NCBI RefSeq assembly: GCF_002483315.1
Contig: NZ_DLHR01000015.1
Location: forward strand, 1 to 64,000
Source: Flavobacterium sp. UBA7663
GTDB taxonomy: Bacteria; Bacteroidota; Bacteroidia; Flavobacteriales; Flavobacteriaceae
Reading direction: 5' to 3'
Length of the DNA: 64,000 bases
Part shown: one piece after another, positions 61,595-64,000 of the stretch
Layout of the letters: each line of letters opens with the position of its first letter
Numbering within the stretch: position 1 is the stretch's first letter
Translations under genes and position numbers: made by a program
Notes under the pieces: generated by a model
Told to the model about the DNA's origin: nothing
The model's database searches: none
The model's input: only the letters and a program-made list of their open reading frames with translations

Positions 61595-62026
61595 TTATTC
61601 AGCAGCTGGAGCTTCTTCTTCTTTTACTTCTTTAGATAACGCTTCTAATGAAACGAAACCTTTAGGTTGTAACAAATTGTACCAGTTTAAGATTTTCTTG
61701 ATGTCAGACGTATATACTCTGTCTTCGTCAAATTCTGGTAAAATTTCTCTAAAGTAGGCTTTTAATTTTGCATCGTCTTCTTTGTGAGACATTGCTAAAC
61801 CGTCGTTTTCTTTAGTAGCAATTGCTTTGAAAACTTCTGCTAAACGCACTTCTTCTGAATACGTGTATACTGCAATTTCTGATAACAAACTTACGTTAGC
61901 TCTCATTCCTACAGTTATCTTTTTTCCGTCTAATAAAGACTCGGCTACAAATCCTGTACGTGTTTGAATTTTTAATTCATATAAACCTGGTTTCCCAGAA
62001 ATAGCTAATATTTTTTGAATGCTCAT
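61595..62026 (-). CDS. DUF5606-family protein
   Basis: A 143-residue cytosolic protein. The N-terminal half is a small beta domain (KILAISGKPGLYELKIQTR, VAESLLDGKKITVGMR), and the C-terminal part is helical and acidic, ending in EEEAPAAE. It matches the DUF5606 family of Bacteroidota, which has no assigned function. The gene is regularly located beside def and ruvX in this group, as here, which suggests a house-keeping role. It is 57 bases downstream of def on the same strand. Confidence 0.85.
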   Translation of the reverse strand: MSIQKILAISGKPGLYELKIQTRTGFVAESLLDGKKITVGMRANVSLLSEIAVYTYSEEVRLAEVFKAIATKENDGLAMSHKEDDAKLKAYFREILPEFDEDRVYTSDIKKILNWYNLLQPKGFVSLEALSKEVKEEEAPAAE

Positions 62027-62083
62027 GTTTCTTACTTATTAAGGTTGGCAAATATCTAATCTTTATTTAAAAATGCAAAAATT

Positions 62084-62671
62084 TTAACGTCCTTTTTTGT
62101 TTACGTACTTCATTTTATAATCGGGTCTTGCTTTACCATCCATAATGTTTTGCAATTTTTTCCCAATTAGCTTCTTTTTCAACATCGATAAGTGATCGGT
62201 AAATAAAATTCCTTCGATGTGATCGTACTCATGTTGGATAACACGCGCGATTAAACCATCATATACTTCGGTCTTCTTATTGAAATCTTCGTCCATGTAT
62301 TCAATCGTAATCGTATCGTGACGAAAAACATCTTCACGCACATCTGGAATACTCAAACAACCTTCATTGAATCCCCAAACATCACCTTCTTCTTTGATGA
62401 TTTTGGCATTGATGAAAGTCTTTTTGAACTCTTTCATTAAAGCTGCTTCTTCTTTAGAAACGTCATCACTATCACTAAAAGGTTCAGTATCTACAATAAA
62501 CAAACGAATTGGCAACCCAACTTGTGGAGCAGCCAAACCAACTCCGTGTGCATGATACATAGTGTCATACATATTAGCAATTGTTTCTTTAAGATTCGGA
62601 TATTCTGGTGTAATGTCCTCACATAGTTTGCGTAAGACTGGTTCTCCGTATCCGTATATTGGTAAAATCAT
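62084..62671 (-). CDS. def: peptide deformylase
   Basis: Removes the formyl group from new N-terminal methionines. The 195-residue protein has all three motifs: GVGLAAPQVG (43-52), EGCLSIP with metal ligand C105, and QHEYDHIEG with H147, E148 and H151. An acidic insertion around residues 65-80 (SDSDDVSKEEA) is typical of Bacteroidota deformylases. It lies 33 bases downstream of ruvX and probably shares its transcript. Confidence 0.97.
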   Translation of the reverse strand: MILPIYGYGEPVLRKLCEDITPEYPNLKETIANMYDTMYHAHGVGLAAPQVGLPIRLFIVDTEPFSDSDDVSKEEAALMKEFKKTFINAKIIKEEGDVWGFNEGCLSIPDVREDVFRHDTITIEYMDEDFNKKTEVYDGLIARVIQHEYDHIEGILFTDHLSMLKKKLIGKKLQNIMDGKARPDYKMKYVNKKGR

Positions 62672-62704
62672 GGTAATCGTATTAATTTTAAAAATGCAAA
62701 AGTA

Positions 62705-63115
62705 CTATTTTTTATAACGTAAATAATCTTGAAGTATAATTGTTGCGGCAATTTCGTCTACCAACGCTTTATTTTGGCGTTGTTTTTTATTTAAACCACT
62801 ATCAATCATCGTTTGAAACGCCATTTTGGATGTAAAACGTTCATCTACTCTATTCACAGGCATTTCAGGAAAAGCTTCTTGAAATTTTACCACAAACGCA
62901 TTGATAATTTCGGCACTTTGCGAAGGTGTTCCATCCATTTGTTTGGGTTCGCCAACAATTACACAGGCTACTTTTTCTTTAGAAAAATAGTCTTTTAAAA
63001 ATGCAATTGCAGTTTCGGATGGAATTGTGGTTAGCCCAAAAGCTATCATCTGCATTTCATCAGTAACGGCAATACCTGTTCTTTTGATTCCGTAATCTAT
63101 GGCTAATATTCGCAT
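62705..63115 (-). CDS. ruvX: Holliday junction resolvase-like protein RuvX/YqgF
   Basis: A 136-residue RNase H-fold nuclease involved in 16S rRNA 5' maturation and perhaps recombination. The first catalytic aspartate is D7 in RILAIDYGIKRTGIAVTD. VIVGEPKQMDGT and VDERFTSKMA carry the middle motif, and ALVDEIAATIILQDYL the last acidic residue. Length is normal. It is followed by def and DUF5606 in the same direction. Confidence 0.95.
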   Translation of the reverse strand: MRILAIDYGIKRTGIAVTDEMQMIAFGLTTIPSETAIAFLKDYFSKEKVACVIVGEPKQMDGTPSQSAEIINAFVVKFQEAFPEMPVNRVDERFTSKMAFQTMIDSGLNKKQRQNKALVDEIAATIILQDYLRYKK

Positions 63116-63146
63116 TGCTAATTATTTTCAACAAATATACGGTCAA

Positions 63147-64000
63147 TTATTTGATAATTTCAAACTCGGCCAATGGTGCCATTCTAGCTTTGTTTAGTTT
63201 TAGCGTTTTACCATCAAAATTATAATTATCTGCCATTTCTAAAATTTTAGCTAATTCTTGCTCGGTTGCCATATCTTGACAAGCCATCATGGTTGAAGCT
63301 ACTTTTGAGAATTTAATTCTACTAACTTCTTCTTTTAATTCATAACTTCCCGCCATACTATTACAACCTGCATAAGCTGAAAATCTTCCGTCTGGATTAA
63401 ACGTAATTCCATATTCTTTTTCAATATTTGAATCTTTCTTCACTACATTTCCATTCATTTTTACTAAACGCCATTTTGACTTTTTAAGTTCAACTTTTGC
63501 ATCTACTATTTTTCTTGCTTCATTACCCGTAGCCATAGCTTCCGAAACTTTACTATCTTTTGACAAAGTAGTGGTATCTAACTTTTGTAATCTGTATTTA
63601 GAAGCCATTTTTCCTTCAATTCTGTTTCCATCTACATCTAAATGAAACAAATCGTTTTCACCTACAAAATATTGATTTGGAGCTTGAGAACCAGAAAGTG
63701 TGATGGTATTACCAGCTTCATTCCAAGTGAAAGTTCCTTTTTCGGTTATTATTTCTTTTGATTTTCCTTGATATACCACTTCTTTAGTGTAGCTATCAGC
63801 AGTTAAGGTAATTGTTGTTTCGATACCTTCGCAATCAGCACAAGGTAAAACACCATAGTAAACTCCTTGATAATCTAAGGCGTTCATAGCATTATGACCA
63901 TCAGTTACCACTTCAGTAGAATCCAACAATGAAACTTCTGAGTCATCTTTTATTTCTTCTTTACAAGAGATACAACTTAGAGCAATTAGGGCTGATAGAA
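63147..64000 (-). CDS. NlpE-like/META-domain lipoprotein, N-terminus cut by the window edge
   Basis: A lipoprotein whose reading frame is open to the right edge. The visible N-terminal part is LSALIALSCISCKEEIKDD, with a lipobox around LSC, so only the first few residues are missing. The NlpE-like domain (about the first 110 residues) has GVLPCADCEGIETTITL, with the CxxC typical of NlpE copper-resistance/surface-sensing lipoproteins. The C-terminal META (HslJ-like) domain has SKWRLVKMNGN, YAGCNSMAGSY and MMACQDMATEQEL. In E. coli NlpE senses envelope stress; here the role is unknown. A TTG at 63929 inside the frame is not the start. Confidence 0.88.
   Translation of the reverse strand, partial: LSALIALSCISCKEEIKDDSEVSLLDSTEVVTDGHNAMNALDYQGVYYGVLPCADCEGIETTITLTADSYTKEVVYQGKSKEIITEKGTFTWNEAGNTITLSGSQAPNQYFVGENDLFHLDVDGNRIEGKMASKYRLQKLDTTTLSKDSKVSEAMATGNEARKIVDAKVELKKSKWRLVKMNGNVVKKDSNIEKEYGITFNPDGRFSAYAGCNSMAGSYELKEEVSRIKFSKVASTMMACQDMATEQELAKILEMADNYNFDGKTLKLNKARMAPLAEFEIIK

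Noticed and set aside
63927..63929. TTG at 63929 as the start of the NlpE/META protein
   Set aside because: The frame continues upstream through a lipobox (LSCISC) to the window edge, so this codon is internal.
1..64000. tRNA, rRNA or known riboswitch
   Set aside because: All intergenic gaps were read for cloverleaf-like or conserved aptamer sequence and none was convincing. A tRNAscan or Rfam scan could still change this.

Overview
The window comes from the chromosome of a low-GC Bacteroidota bacterium, almost certainly a Flavobacterium-like member of the Flavobacteriaceae. The grounds are the type IX secretion system (T9SS) type B sorting domains, SprF- and PorE-like partners, the SecDF fusion, Bacteroidota-type promoters (TAnnTTTG at -7), and house-keeping protein sequences typical of that family. 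No rRNA, tRNA, transposase, phage gene or CRISPR array was seen.

Layout. 1-10.5 kb, minus strand: a gliding/adhesion locus with a small secreted protein, a 1029-residue T9SS type B adhesin with five 79-residue repeats, a PorP/SprF-like protein and a PorE-like TPR/propeller/OmpA protein. It is followed by a second giant adhesin that runs off the left edge. 10.6-23.8 kb: core genes folE, cysS, yidD, lgt, a GldH-like lipoprotein, secDF, mdh, gyrB, asnB and a GreA/B-type factor. 24.4-29.2 kb: an outer-membrane barrel and a 1003-residue periplasmic TPR protein, divergent from ftsE. 30.1-37.9 kb: a surface-polysaccharide island with four glycosyltransferases, an FdtA-like ketoisomerase, an FdtB-like aminotransferase, a FemAB-like acyltransferase and a Wzx-type flippase, with strands interleaved. 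38-44.2 kb: a lone T9SS type B protein and two secreted amidohydrolase-family proteins. 44.2-58.9 kb, plus strand: an rRNA/tRNA methyltransferase, the RelA/SpoT enzyme, Fur, purA, an LptA/OstA-like protein, a class III aminotransferase, a TPR protein, a DUF368 protein, a DedA protein, aroE and a DUF349 protein. 59-64 kb: an unknown membrane protein, an ABM-domain protein, mazG, DUF5606, def, ruvX and an NlpE/META lipoprotein cut by the right edge.

How it fits together. Much of the window serves the cell envelope: protein export (secDF, yidD), lipoprotein maturation (lgt), T9SS cargo and partners, polysaccharide synthesis and flipping, LPS-transport-like OstA, and two adjacent candidates for undecaprenyl-phosphate recycling (DUF368 and DedA). 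The core genes are ordinary.

The most interesting non-coding signals are: (i) three exact TTAAC-N4-GTTAA palindromes, two of them centred exactly 64 bp upstream of the -7 elements of gyrB and fur and one 58 bp upstream of a weaker candidate; (ii) nested, oppositely oriented repeat copies that bracket the segment 56.6-60.6 kb; (iii) a structured element at about 56.87-56.95 kb resembling a recurrent flavobacterial non-coding element. Positions and domain limits are by eye, and no database search was run.
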